Assembly (NCBI GenBank): GCA_963725155.1
Contig: CAVRXU010000008.1
Span: 496,001-560,000 of the forward strand
Reading direction: 5' to 3'
DNA: 64,000 nt
Source: DATDAH01 sp963725155
GTDB taxonomy: Bacteria; Actinomycetota; Acidimicrobiia; Acidimicrobiales; DATDAH01
This document shows positions 33,309 through 40,966 of this stretch, one piece after another. The position numbers were made by a program, and so were the translations under genes. The notes under the pieces are model-generated. The model was not told the DNA's origin and did not search any database. It saw nothing but the letters and a program-made list of their open reading frames with translations. The stretch's first letter is position 1. The number at the start of each line of letters is the position of its first letter.

Positions 33309-34511
33309 GTGCCCGACCTGGTCGTGCGCATCTACAACGTGCGCTTCGGGGACGCCATCCTCGTCTCGATCCCCGAGGACGACGGCGGCCCGATCGTCAC
33401 CCGCCACCTGCTCATCGACGTCGGCAACGTGAACGCCGCCGAGGAGGGGGGTGCCGACGCAGTGTTCGAGGCGACCGTGCAGGCCATCGTCGACGTCACC
33501 GGTGGCGAGGTCGACCTCTACGTGATGACCCATGAGCACCTCGATCACTGCCAGGGGCTGTTCTGGGCCAAGGCCAAGAAGGCCATCGACCTGAGGGCCA
33601 AGTTCGCCTGGCTGACCCGGTCGGCCGACCCCGACTACTACGACGACTTCGACGAAGCTCGCGAGGAGCTGGCGCTGGCCACCGAGCGCTACCACCACGC
33701 CCGGGCCTGGTTCAGCCTCGAGGAGCCACCGCCGTGGGTGGCGGCGATGCTCGAGAACAACAACCGGTTCCTCCCCGCCTCGGGAAACCCGATGCCGACC
33801 CGGACGGCGGATTGCGTCGACCACCTCCGCACCATCGCGCCCAAGGCCGAGACCCACTACGTGAGCCGGCTGTCCACGGTGGCCGGCAAGCACCCGTTCA
33901 CCGAGGCCCAGCTGCGGATCCTCGCCCCCGAGGCCAACACCGCGATCTACTACACCCGTCGCCCGTCAGCCCGCCTCAGCGCGGCGGACGACGCCGCCGA
34001 ACCCGCGGCCCCACCCGGCCCGGCCCCGAACCCGCAACCGCCGGCCGGTGTCGACGCCGGCGCCTTCTTCGACCTGGTCAGCTCCCGCGAGAACGGGGTC
34101 ACCGACGACCTGCTGGCGATCGACCAGGCCGCCAATGACACCAGCATCGTCCTGGAGCTGGAATGGCGGGGCTGGCGCCTGCTGTTCCCCGGCGATGCCG
34201 AAGAGAAGAGCTGGGACATGATGGCCAGCAAGGACGTCCTCCGCCCCGTCCACTTCGTGAAGATCGGCCACCACGGCAGCCACAACGGCACGCCCGATGA
34301 TCCGCTCCTGAACCTCGTCCTGCCCGAGGTGGCGCCGGACCCGCGGAAGCGGGTCGCCGCCGTCTCCACGTTCGACGGCACCTACAACAAGGTCCCGGAC
34401 GAGATCGGCGATCACAACACGATGGCCGCCTACCGGTCCCGCTGCGACGAGGTCTTCGACACCCGCACCCTCGCCGACGGCGAGTGCTTCGAGATCCGCT
34501 TCCCCGGTTAG
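33309..34511 (+). CDS. Metallo-beta-lactamase-fold hydrolase (ComEC/Rec2-like MBL domain)
   Basis: A 400-residue MBL-fold protein. The HxHxDH motif is at H75, H77, D79, H80 (YVMTHEHLDHCQG); LLFPGDAEEKS gives the bridging Asp; IGHHGSHNGTPDD gives a late His pair, as in ComEC-like and phosphodiesterase-type MBLs. A Pro-rich linker (about 230-250) splits the domain, and there are no membrane segments, unlike ComEC. It probably cleaves a phosphodiester or similar bond. Paired with the HExxH protease upstream by a 2-nt gap. The TAG stop overlaps the stop of the convergent P450 gene by 3 nt. Confidence 0.82.
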   Translation: MPDLVVRIYNVRFGDAILVSIPEDDGGPIVTRHLLIDVGNVNAAEEGGADAVFEATVQAIVDVTGGEVDLYVMTHEHLDHCQGLFWAKAKKAIDLRAKFAWLTRSADPDYYDDFDEAREELALATERYHHARAWFSLEEPPPWVAAMLENNNRFLPASGNPMPTRTADCVDHLRTIAPKAETHYVSRLSTVAGKHPFTEAQLRILAPEANTAIYYTRRPSARLSAADDAAEPAAPPGPAPNPQPPAGVDAGAFFDLVSSRENGVTDDLLAIDQAANDTSIVLELEWRGWRLLFPGDAEEKSWDMMASKDVLRPVHFVKIGHHGSHNGTPDDPLLNLVLPEVAPDPRKRVAAVSTFDGTYNKVPDEIGDHNTMAAYRSRCDEVFDTRTLADGECFEIRFPG

Positions 34512-35749
34512 CCGAAGACGACGGGGAGGGCGGGGGGTGCCCGGAAGACCATGCCGGTGATGTAGGGGGCCTCGGCGTCAGGGTCGAGGCGGAGGTCGGG
34601 CAGGCGGTCGAGGACGGCGTTCAGCACGACCATCGTCTCCATGCGGGCCAGGTGGATGCCGAGGCACATGTGCACGCCGCTGGCGAACGCGATGTGGGGC
34701 ACCTGCGGGCGGAAGATGTCGAAGGACTCGGCGTCGTCCCAGCGGCTCTCGTCGTGGTTGGCGGCCCCGATGTTGATGACCACGGTGTCGCCCGCGTGGA
34801 GGGTCTTGCCGCCGAGCTCGACGGAGCGGGTCGGGGTGCGCATGATCGTCAGCAGCGGCGGCTCCCAGCGCAGGGCCTCCTCGATGGCCTGGGGCAGCAG
34901 CGAGCGGTCGTCCCGAACGGCGGCGAGCTGGTCGGGGTGGGTGAGCAGGCCGAAGAGCAGGTTGCTGGACGAGCGGTAGGTGGTCTCGGCCCCGGCCGAC
35001 AGCAGGAGGCGGAGGAAGGCGATGATCTCGTCGTCGGTCAGCTGCTGGCCGTCCAGCTCGGCCCCGGCCAGCACGCTGATCAGATCCTGGGCGGGGGCAG
35101 CCCGGCGCTCGGCGATGATCGTCGAGAAGTACGCGTGGAGGTCGGCCGATGCCTTGAGCGCCCGCTCCATGTCGACCTGGACGCTGATGAGCTCGGTGGC
35201 CATCCGGTGGAAACGGGCCCGGTCGTCTTCGGGGAGCACCAGCTGGTCGGCGATGACGTCGAACGGGAACGGGAAGGTGAGCTCGCGCACCAGGTCGGCC
35301 CGGCCCTCGCCGACGAAGCCGTCGATGAGGCTGTGCACGACGGGGCCGATGACGTCGTTCTCCCACCGCTCCATGGCCTTGCGGGTGAACGCCTGCTGGA
35401 TGAGGCCCCGGTAGGTGTGATGCTCCGGCTCGTCCATCTCCAGGATGGAGTGGCCGAACACCGCACCCATGATCTCCTCGTACCCCTTCGACGAGAAGCC
35501 CTCGCCGTCTCGCAGCGCCGCCTGCACGGCGTCGAAGGTGTTGAGCGTCCAGACCGCGTTCTCCGGCGCCTCGTCGTCGGAGAGGCCGAACATCTCCCGC
35601 AGGTCCAGCTCGGCGACGGGGGTGTCCCGGCGCATGGCGACGAAGTCCGGGTACGGGTTCTCGACCGTGCCGGCCCCGTTGGCCTTGTTGAAGAGGTCGA
35701 ACGGGTCGTAGTCGTCGTCCGCCGTGGCGTCGACGTCGGTGGCGGTCAT
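34508..35749 (-). CDS. Cytochrome P450
   Basis: A 413-residue soluble bacterial P450. The I-helix oxygen motif AGAETTYRS, the ExxR in IEEALRWEPP and the haem loop FASGVHMCLGIHLARME (Cys 362) are intact. It hydroxylates a substrate using electrons from a ferredoxin/reductase not encoded nearby. The start at 35749 is preferred to an ATG/GTG reading at 35779 because the longer version would run through the palindromic operator; a GAGGGGGG ribosome site lies just before it. The family resembles the CYP105/107/125-like actinobacterial groups, but subclass is uncertain. Confidence 0.93.
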   Translation of the reverse strand: MTATDVDATADDDYDPFDLFNKANGAGTVENPYPDFVAMRRDTPVAELDLREMFGLSDDEAPENAVWTLNTFDAVQAALRDGEGFSSKGYEEIMGAVFGHSILEMDEPEHHTYRGLIQQAFTRKAMERWENDVIGPVVHSLIDGFVGEGRADLVRELTFPFPFDVIADQLVLPEDDRARFHRMATELISVQVDMERALKASADLHAYFSTIIAERRAAPAQDLISVLAGAELDGQQLTDDEIIAFLRLLLSAGAETTYRSSSNLLFGLLTHPDQLAAVRDDRSLLPQAIEEALRWEPPLLTIMRTPTRSVELGGKTLHAGDTVVINIGAANHDESRWDDAESFDIFRPQVPHIAFASGVHMCLGIHLARMETMVVLNAVLDRLPDLRLDPDAEAPYITGMVFRAPPALPVVFG

Positions 35750-35770
35750 GAGTGCGGCCCCCCTCGGGCT

Positions 35771-35790
35771 ACCTGACATGGGCGTCAGTG
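35771..35790. promoter_or_regulatory. Palindromic operator, copy C
   Basis: ACCTGACATGGGCGTCAGTG, with perfect CTGAC/GTCAG cores. It is 22 nt upstream of the P450 start. On the minus strand the arm continues GTCAGGTAGCCC. It rules out the longer P450 start. Confidence 0.68.
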
Positions 35791-35809
35791 CGCAGGGTAG
35801 TGGCGCGGA

Positions 35810-36421
35810 TCAGGCCCGGGTCGCCCACACGGCGTAGAGGGGATCCACGCCGCGGCCGGGCGGCACCCGGACGTCGACGGTCGGCGACCGGAACCGGCCG
35901 CTGGCCTCGAAGTAGGCGGAGACGATGCGCAGGTGGCCGGCGTCGTCGTTGGCCAGCCAGCCCCGGATGGCCTTGGTCGGGAAGCAGCGGTTGGAGAACG
36001 TGGTGACGAAGCGCCCGCCGGGGCACAGGACCCGGGCCACCTCGGCGAAGACGTCGACCGGGCGGGTCAGGTAGTCGACCGACACGCAGCACACCGCGTC
36101 GTCGAAGGACTCGTCGGCGAAGGGCAGCACGGGGTCCCGATTGAGGTCGTGCACGACCCGCTCGTCGGCCATCGGGTTCGCCTCCAGCTCCCGCCGGTTC
36201 ATCCCCAGCACGGTCAGGTGCTCGGGCGCCTCGTCGAAGTGCGAGACCCAGGACGACATCAGGTCCAGGACCCGGCCGGAGACGCCGAGGTCGGCGTACA
36301 GCGTGCCCACCGCGGCGATGGCCCCGTCGTCGATGTGGGTGACCAGCCGGTCCGGCCCGTAGAAGGCGGGGTCCGGCCCCTCGTCCTGGCGATCGAAGAA
36401 GCCGTCCGGGAACTCGATCAC
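35810..36421 (-). CDS. SAM-dependent methyltransferase (class I)
   Basis: A 203-residue class I methyltransferase. The glycine motif is weak (VSGRVLDLMSSWVSHFD, where VLDLxSxW replaces the usual DxGxGxG), the acidic loop VLGMNRRELEANPMAD and the post-motif FDDAVCCVSVDYLTRPVDVFAEVARVLCPGGRFVTTFSN are clear. This SSW variant is typical of a DUF-like methyltransferase group in bacteria. Substrate unknown. It is upstream of P450 on the same strand and divergent from the DegT-family gene. Confidence 0.82.
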   Translation of the reverse strand: MIEFPDGFFDRQDEGPDPAFYGPDRLVTHIDDGAIAAVGTLYADLGVSGRVLDLMSSWVSHFDEAPEHLTVLGMNRRELEANPMADERVVHDLNRDPVLPFADESFDDAVCCVSVDYLTRPVDVFAEVARVLCPGGRFVTTFSNRCFPTKAIRGWLANDDAGHLRIVSAYFEASGRFRSPTVDVRVPPGRGVDPLYAVWATRA

Positions 36422-36500
36422 CCGCCCAGTCTCGCCCGAACCAGAACCAGGACCGCGGGGCGAGCACTACGGTCGGACCGGTCAAACCGAGGGGGGCGGC

Positions 36501-37700
36501 GTGACGCAGGGACGACGGCGGTTGCCGGACCCGGGAGCGGTGCACGACGAGGCCGAGATCGAGGCCGTGGTCGAGGTCCTGCGCAACACCACGCTCGGGC
36601 TCGGGGCCAACGTGGCCGAGGTCGAGCGGCGGGTGGCCGAGCTCCTCGCCCGACGACGTGGGGTGATGGTCAACTCCGGCTCGTCGGCCCTGCGCCTGGC
36701 GGTTGACCTCCTCGACCTCGAGCCCGGCGACGAGGTCATCACCCCGGCGGTCACCTTCGGCACTGACGTCGCCCCGCTCGTGCACTCCGGCGCCGTCCCC
36801 GCGTTTGTCGACGTGGACCCGTCGACGTACCAGGTCGATGCCGAGGCCATCGAGGCCATGGTCTCGAGCAGGACCCGGGCGATCCTCGTGCCCAACCTCG
36901 TCGGCAACGTGCCGGACTGGGACCGGATCCGAGCGGTCGCGGACGTTCACGACCTCGTCGTCATCGAGGACAGCTGCGACGTGCTCGACGCCCGCCTCCA
37001 CGGTCGCCGGACCGGTGAGCGGGCCGACATCTCCGTCACATCCTTCGCCCGGGGCCATGCCATCACCGCGGCGGGAGGCGGCGGGCTGATCGGCGTCGAC
37101 GACGACGCCTGCCTCGACCGGGTCGTCGCCCTCCGCCGCTGGGGCCGTCGGGGCGAGACCTACGAGTTCGGCTCCCGGCAGGGCGAGCGGGAGCGCTTCG
37201 GCCCGCTGGCCGACGGCACCCCCTACGACCTCGTGTTCGTCTTCGATCACGCCGGCCACAACTTCGAGCCACTGGAGATCGCCGCGGCTTACGCGCGGGT
37301 CCAGCTGGACAAGCTGGGCGACTTCAACGCCCGCCGGCAGCAGGCCTGGGACCGCCTCGATGCCTTCTTCGTCGACCACGAGGACCAAGTCGAACGCCCC
37401 CGCACCACCGACGGCGCCGCCACGACCTGGATGCGGTACCCGTTCATCCTGCGGGACGGCCTCGACCGCACGGAGGTCCAGCGGGCCCTGGAGAAGCGGG
37501 GCGTGCCCACGCTCATGGTCTGGACCGGCAACATCCTCCGCCAGCCCGGCTTCGCGGGGATCCAGCGGCGGGAGCCCGACGGCGGCCTCCCCGGAGCCGA
37601 CCGCATCATGGACCGGGCGTTGTCGCTGCCGACCCACCACGCCCTACAGGACGACGACATCGACCACATCCTCGACTGCGTGGGCGACGTCTTCACCTGA
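36501..37700 (+). CDS. DegT/DnrJ/EryC1/StrS-family enzyme, RfbH-like (His in place of PLP lysine)
   Basis: A 399-residue sugar aminotransferase-fold protein. At the position of the PLP lysine (SFHxxKxxT) it has SFARGHAITAAGGGG, with His 186. In RfbH/E1-type 3-dehydrases of 3,6-dideoxyhexose synthesis the Lys is likewise His. The C-terminal segment FVFDHAGHNFEPLEIAAAYARVQLDKL also matches RfbH. RfbH normally also carries a [2Fe-2S] cluster through several Cys, and no such Cys set is visible here. A sugar locus is not adjacent. The GTG at 36501 has GGGGGG upstream. Function may therefore be a related PMP-dependent dehydration. Confidence 0.78.
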   Translation: MTQGRRRLPDPGAVHDEAEIEAVVEVLRNTTLGLGANVAEVERRVAELLARRRGVMVNSGSSALRLAVDLLDLEPGDEVITPAVTFGTDVAPLVHSGAVPAFVDVDPSTYQVDAEAIEAMVSSRTRAILVPNLVGNVPDWDRIRAVADVHDLVVIEDSCDVLDARLHGRRTGERADISVTSFARGHAITAAGGGGLIGVDDDACLDRVVALRRWGRRGETYEFGSRQGERERFGPLADGTPYDLVFVFDHAGHNFEPLEIAAAYARVQLDKLGDFNARRQQAWDRLDAFFVDHEDQVERPRTTDGAATTWMRYPFILRDGLDRTEVQRALEKRGVPTLMVWTGNILRQPGFAGIQRREPDGGLPGADRIMDRALSLPTHHALQDDDIDHILDCVGDVFT

Positions 37701-37707
37701 CATTCGG

Positions 37708-37757
37708 GTTCTGGTGGCATCCCTGTGTCGTGGAGAACACCGAGCTGCCACCAGAAC
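37708..37757. terminator. Hairpin between convergent genes
   Basis: GTTCTGGTGGCA (37708-37719) is perfectly repeated in reverse complement at 37746-37757, and GTGT (37725-37728) pairs with ACAC (37737-37740) in the same register. It lies between stops at 37700 and 37769. No T-tract. Confidence 0.6.
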
Positions 37758-37768
37758 GAAGAGGTTCG

Positions 37769-39544
37769 TCAGGCGCGCAGGTGCAGGCGGGTGATGAGCT
37801 CGGGGACGACGTCCTCCCAGGAGGCGACGAGGCCGATGTCGACCCAGTCGAAGATGGGGGCGGTGGGGTCGGGGTTGACGGCGACGATGGTGCCGCTGGC
37901 CCGGACGCCGACGGTGTGGTTGAACTTCCCGCCCAGGCCGAGGCCGACGTAGAGACGGGGCGAGATGCTGTGGCCGGTGATGCCGATCTGGCGGGCCCGC
38001 GGCAGCCAGCCCTTGTCGGTGACCTTGCGGGTGGCGCCCAGTTCGGCTCCCAGCAGGTCGAGGAGCGGCTGCAGGTCGTCGTAGCGCTGGGGCGGGACAC
38101 CGGCTCCGACACCGACGACGGCGTCGGCGTTGGCCATCAGGTCGGTGTCGTCGTCTCTCGTGCGGTCATGGACGACGACCCGGCGGCGGGGCTCGACGAC
38201 CACCTGCTCCTCCCGCACGTCAACGGGTTCCCGGGGTGAGGGCATGGGGAGCATCCCGGCCCGCACCGTCGCCATCTGGACGGGCGAGTCGGCGGTGATG
38301 ACCGCGGCCAGGCGCCCGCCAAAGGCCGGCTTGAGCGCCTCCAGGCGACCGTCCTCGATCGTCAGGGCGACGGCGTCGCCCGTCAGGCCCGCCCCCAGGG
38401 TGGCCGCCACCCGGGACGCCACCTCCCGCCCCCACGCCGTGCCGGGCACGAGGATCGCCCAGGGGCGGGCCGCAGTGGCCCAGCGGGCGATGCCGGTCGC
38501 CACGTCCTCCTCGGTGAGGGCGCCCTCGACGGTGATGACGTCCTCCGCCCCCCACGGGCCGAGCACCTCCGCCGCAGGGTGATCGGTCCCGATGGCCGCC
38601 ACCCGGCCCGGCAGGCGACCGGCCAGACGGGCGGCGGCGCCGAGGAGCTCCCGGGTCAGGCGATTCCGGCCCGGCTCCACCACCACGGCGATGACGGGAC
38701 CGTCCACGCCGGAGGGCGGAGCCACGGGCTCCACCTCGTCGACCGCGGTCGGCGGGTCGAGCACACCCCGGTCCTCCAGCACGCTCACCAGGCGCTCGAC
38801 CTGGCCGGCCACCGGACCGTCGAGGATCTCGCCCACCCGCTCGACCTCCAGCAGGCGCACGTCCCCCACCGTCGTCGGGCTGGCCTCCGTACCCCACGGC
38901 CCGTCGCCGAGGTCCGCGGCCGTCAGGGTGCGCAGACGCTCGGCCGACACCGCGGCCCGGGCGTCGGGCGGCTGCTTGCAGGGGTCGATCAGGCGCTCGG
39001 CACAGGACAGCACGGCGGGCAGCGACACGGTGGCGTCGACCCACTCGTCGTCGTGCTCGAGACGGAGCCGGACCTCGCCCTCCCCCAGGGCGAACTCCCG
39101 CACGCCGGTGGCGAAGGGCAGGTCGAGGAGCTGGGCCAGCTGCGGGCCGACCTGGCCGGTGTCGGCGTCGACCGAGTTGCGACCCGCCAACACGAGGTCG
39201 AACGGGCCCTCACGGGTCAGCGCGGCGGCCAGCGCCTTGGCGGTGGCCAGCGTGTCCGACCCGGCGAAGGCGGGGTCGCTGACGAGCACGCCGTCGACCT
39301 CGAGACCGTCCTGGGCGCCCCAGGCAATCGCCTCCCGGAGCACGTCCTCGGCCGCCGGTGGTCCGAGGGTGAACACGGTCATCGACCCACCGGTCGCCGC
39401 GGCCACCTCACAGCCGAGGGCCACGGCCCGCCGGCAGTAGGCGTTCATCTCCAGGTCCAGGCCGTCCCGGACGAGGCGCCCGTCCGCACCCAGCGCCATC
39501 GCCTCGAAGGCCGGGATCTGCTTCACCAGCACGGCGATGCGCAC
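37769..39544 (-). CDS. Electron transfer flavoprotein, EtfB-EtfA fusion
   Basis: A 591-residue chain. The first ~260 residues are EtfB (RIAVLVKQIPAFEAM, LAGRNSVDADTGQVGPQLAQLLDLPFATGV); the rest is EtfA, ending in the FAD domain DKGWLPRARQIGITGHSISPRLYVGLGLGGKFNHTVGV and ASGTIVAVNPDPTAPIFDWVDIGLVASWEDVVPEL. ETF takes electrons from acyl-CoA dehydrogenases and passes them to the quinone. EtfB and EtfA are normally separate, so fusion is unusual. The EtfA GQxSP-like segment is GHSISP, and the canonical SGAIQH is GGKFNH, changes near FAD. GTG start at 39544, 7 nt after a TAGGGT on the minus strand. Confidence 0.9.
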   Translation of the reverse strand: MRIAVLVKQIPAFEAMALGADGRLVRDGLDLEMNAYCRRAVALGCEVAAATGGSMTVFTLGPPAAEDVLREAIAWGAQDGLEVDGVLVSDPAFAGSDTLATAKALAAALTREGPFDLVLAGRNSVDADTGQVGPQLAQLLDLPFATGVREFALGEGEVRLRLEHDDEWVDATVSLPAVLSCAERLIDPCKQPPDARAAVSAERLRTLTAADLGDGPWGTEASPTTVGDVRLLEVERVGEILDGPVAGQVERLVSVLEDRGVLDPPTAVDEVEPVAPPSGVDGPVIAVVVEPGRNRLTRELLGAAARLAGRLPGRVAAIGTDHPAAEVLGPWGAEDVITVEGALTEEDVATGIARWATAARPWAILVPGTAWGREVASRVAATLGAGLTGDAVALTIEDGRLEALKPAFGGRLAAVITADSPVQMATVRAGMLPMPSPREPVDVREEQVVVEPRRRVVVHDRTRDDDTDLMANADAVVGVGAGVPPQRYDDLQPLLDLLGAELGATRKVTDKGWLPRARQIGITGHSISPRLYVGLGLGGKFNHTVGVRASGTIVAVNPDPTAPIFDWVDIGLVASWEDVVPELITRLHLRA

Positions 39545-39551
39545 GGCTCGA

Positions 39552-39557
39552 ACCCTA
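39552..39557 (-). promoter_or_regulatory. Putative -10 box of the ETF gene (leaderless)
   Basis: Minus strand TAGGGT, 7 nt before the GTG at 39544. Confidence 0.45.
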
Positions 39558-39587
39558 CGGGCGGGCGCCAATCCCTCCCGCCCGCAC

Positions 39588-39639
39588 CGTTCTTACCCGG
39601 GATCCGGCCCCCCAGGGGGCCTGATCCCGGGTAAGAACG
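39588..39639. repeat. Long near-perfect inverted repeat in a divergent promoter region
   Basis: The 17-bp arm 39588-39604 (CGTTCTTACCCGGGATC) is exactly complementary to 39623-39639; after one mismatch 39606-39612 pairs with 39615-39621. The whole hairpin has ~24 bp of stem and ends 4 nt before the ATG at 39644. It lies between the divergent ETF and SDR genes, so it is not a terminator. TAAGAA (39632-39637) in the right arm could be the SDR -10 box. Confidence 0.7.
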
Positions 39640-39643
39640 CGGA

Positions 39644-40438
39644 ATGGGGATCCTGGAGGAGTTCGCGCTGACGGACCGGGTGGCGGTCGTCACCGGGGCG
39701 GGCAAGGGCATCGGGGCGGGCACGGCGAAGGCCTTGGCCGAGGCCGGGGCCGACGTCGTCTGTGCCGCCCGCACACCGGATGACCTGGAGCGGACGGTGG
39801 CCGAGATCGAGGCCGCTGGTCGGCGGGGCCTGGCCGTGCCCACCGACGTGCTGGAGCGGGACCAGCTCGAGCATCTGGTCGCCGCCGCGGTCGAGACGTT
39901 CGGGCGCATCGACATCCTGGTCAACAATGCGGGCGGCTGGCCGCCGCAGCCCGCGCTGCGAACGGGCGAGGCCGCCTTCGAGCAGGCCCTGCGCTTCAAC
40001 GTCGTGTCGCCGTTCCTGCTCACCCGCTTCGTCGTGCCCGTGATGGTCGAGACGGCCGGCGGCGGGGCCGTGGTCAACATCAGCAGCCGAGCCGCCTCCA
40101 TGGTCCAGCCCAACTTCGTGGCCTACGGGACGGCCAAGGCCGGGCTCTCGTTCATGACCAGGCAGCTGGCCAGCGAGCTGGCCCCGAAGGTGCGCATCAA
40201 CGCCATCGAGGTCGGCGGCGTCGAAACCGACGCCCTGGCCTCCGTCCTCACCGACGACGACATCCGCAAGCAAATGGAGACGAACACCCCCATGCAACGC
40301 GTCGGCCAACCCGAGGACGTCGCCGCCTGTGTCGTCTACCTCACCAGCCCCGCCAGCTCCTGGGTCACCGGCAAGATCTTCGAAGTCGACGGCGGCGCCG
40401 AACACCCCGCCTTCACCATCCCGGTCCAGCCGCTCTAG
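39644..40438 (+). CDS. Short-chain dehydrogenase/reductase
   Basis: A 264-residue classical SDR: VAVVTGAGKGIGAGTA (TGxxxGxG), DILVNNAGG (NNAG), INISSRAA (Ser) and VAYGTAKAGLS (YxxxK). The downstream QPEDVAACVVYLTSP and TGKIFEVDGG are typical of 7-alpha-hydroxysteroid or 3-oxoacyl reductases. NAD(P)H choice is unclear. It starts 4 nt after a large inverted repeat. Confidence 0.92.
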   Translation: MGILEEFALTDRVAVVTGAGKGIGAGTAKALAEAGADVVCAARTPDDLERTVAEIEAAGRRGLAVPTDVLERDQLEHLVAAAVETFGRIDILVNNAGGWPPQPALRTGEAAFEQALRFNVVSPFLLTRFVVPVMVETAGGGAVVNISSRAASMVQPNFVAYGTAKAGLSFMTRQLASELAPKVRINAIEVGGVETDALASVLTDDDIRKQMETNTPMQRVGQPEDVAACVVYLTSPASSWVTGKIFEVDGGAEHPAFTIPVQPL

Positions 40439-40472
40439 CGAGCGGCCACAGCCAGCCCGAGAGCCGGGCAAA

Positions 40473-40675
40473 CCGATGGCAACCAAGGGGGCGTGGGGAC
40501 GGGCTGCCCACCGTCGGGGGCACACCAGCCCTCCGGCTGGACCAACCGATGGCAACCAAGGGGCCGTGGGGACGGGCTGCCCGCCGTCGGGGGCACACCA
40601 ACCCTCCGGCTGGACCAACCGATGGCAACCAAGGGGCCGTGGGGACGGGCTGCCCGCCGTCGGGGGCACGCCAGC
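40473..40675. repeat. 73-bp tandem repeat, 2.8 copies
   Basis: Three direct copies start at 40473, 40546 and 40619, each opening CCGATGGCAACCAAGGGG, with a spacing of exactly 73 nt. Copies 1 and 2 differ at three positions; copy 3 is cut after ~57 nt. There are no unique spacers, so it is not CRISPR. Part of the 528-nt gene-free gap 40439-40966. Confidence 0.9.
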
Positions 40676-40719
40676 GCCCAGAACTGCTGGAATCTCACCT
40701 GCGGTGACCACCTCCCGTT

Positions 40720-40764
40720 CTGGCACCTGATTTCGGCGGCCATAGCACCGAAATCAGGCGCCAG
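40720..40764. repeat. Inverted repeat downstream of the tandem array
   Basis: CTGGCACCTGATTTCGG (40720-40736) and CCGAAATCAGGCGCCAG (40748-40764) are 17-bp complementary arms with one mismatch and an 11-nt loop. It lies between the convergent SDR and amidohydrolase genes and may terminate both. No T-tract. Confidence 0.7.
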
Positions 40765-40966
40765 TTCGCCGAGATCCCCCTGCACCCGTCGTTTCGGCCA
40801 CGGACCGTGAGGACGGCACCGCTGCCCAGCCACCCCCCTCCAAAAAACGAATGAGGCGGTCGACGAGCCACCGACGACACAGGGGGGCGACACGGAGGTC
40901 TTCCGAGAAGCGCTTTTCAGCTCCGCTGTCGCATCGAGGGAGGCCTCGGTGGCGCCCCCCGGAGCC
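40765..40966. other. Rest of the repeat-rich gap; no gene seen
   Basis: About 200 nt after the inverted repeat and before the amidohydrolase stop. It has no Shine-Dalgarno-led frame or further repeat that I can see, and includes a CCCCCCTCCAAAAAACGA stretch, the least GC-rich sequence of the gap. Confidence 0.5.

Noticed and set aside
40473..40675. CRISPR array
   Set aside because: The 73-bp units are contiguous, without unique spacers, and no cas gene is near.
39593..40726. Minus-strand frame reading through the 73-bp repeats as a repeat protein
   Set aside because: It is antisense to the SDR gene and repeats only because the DNA repeats; no ribosome site or start signal.
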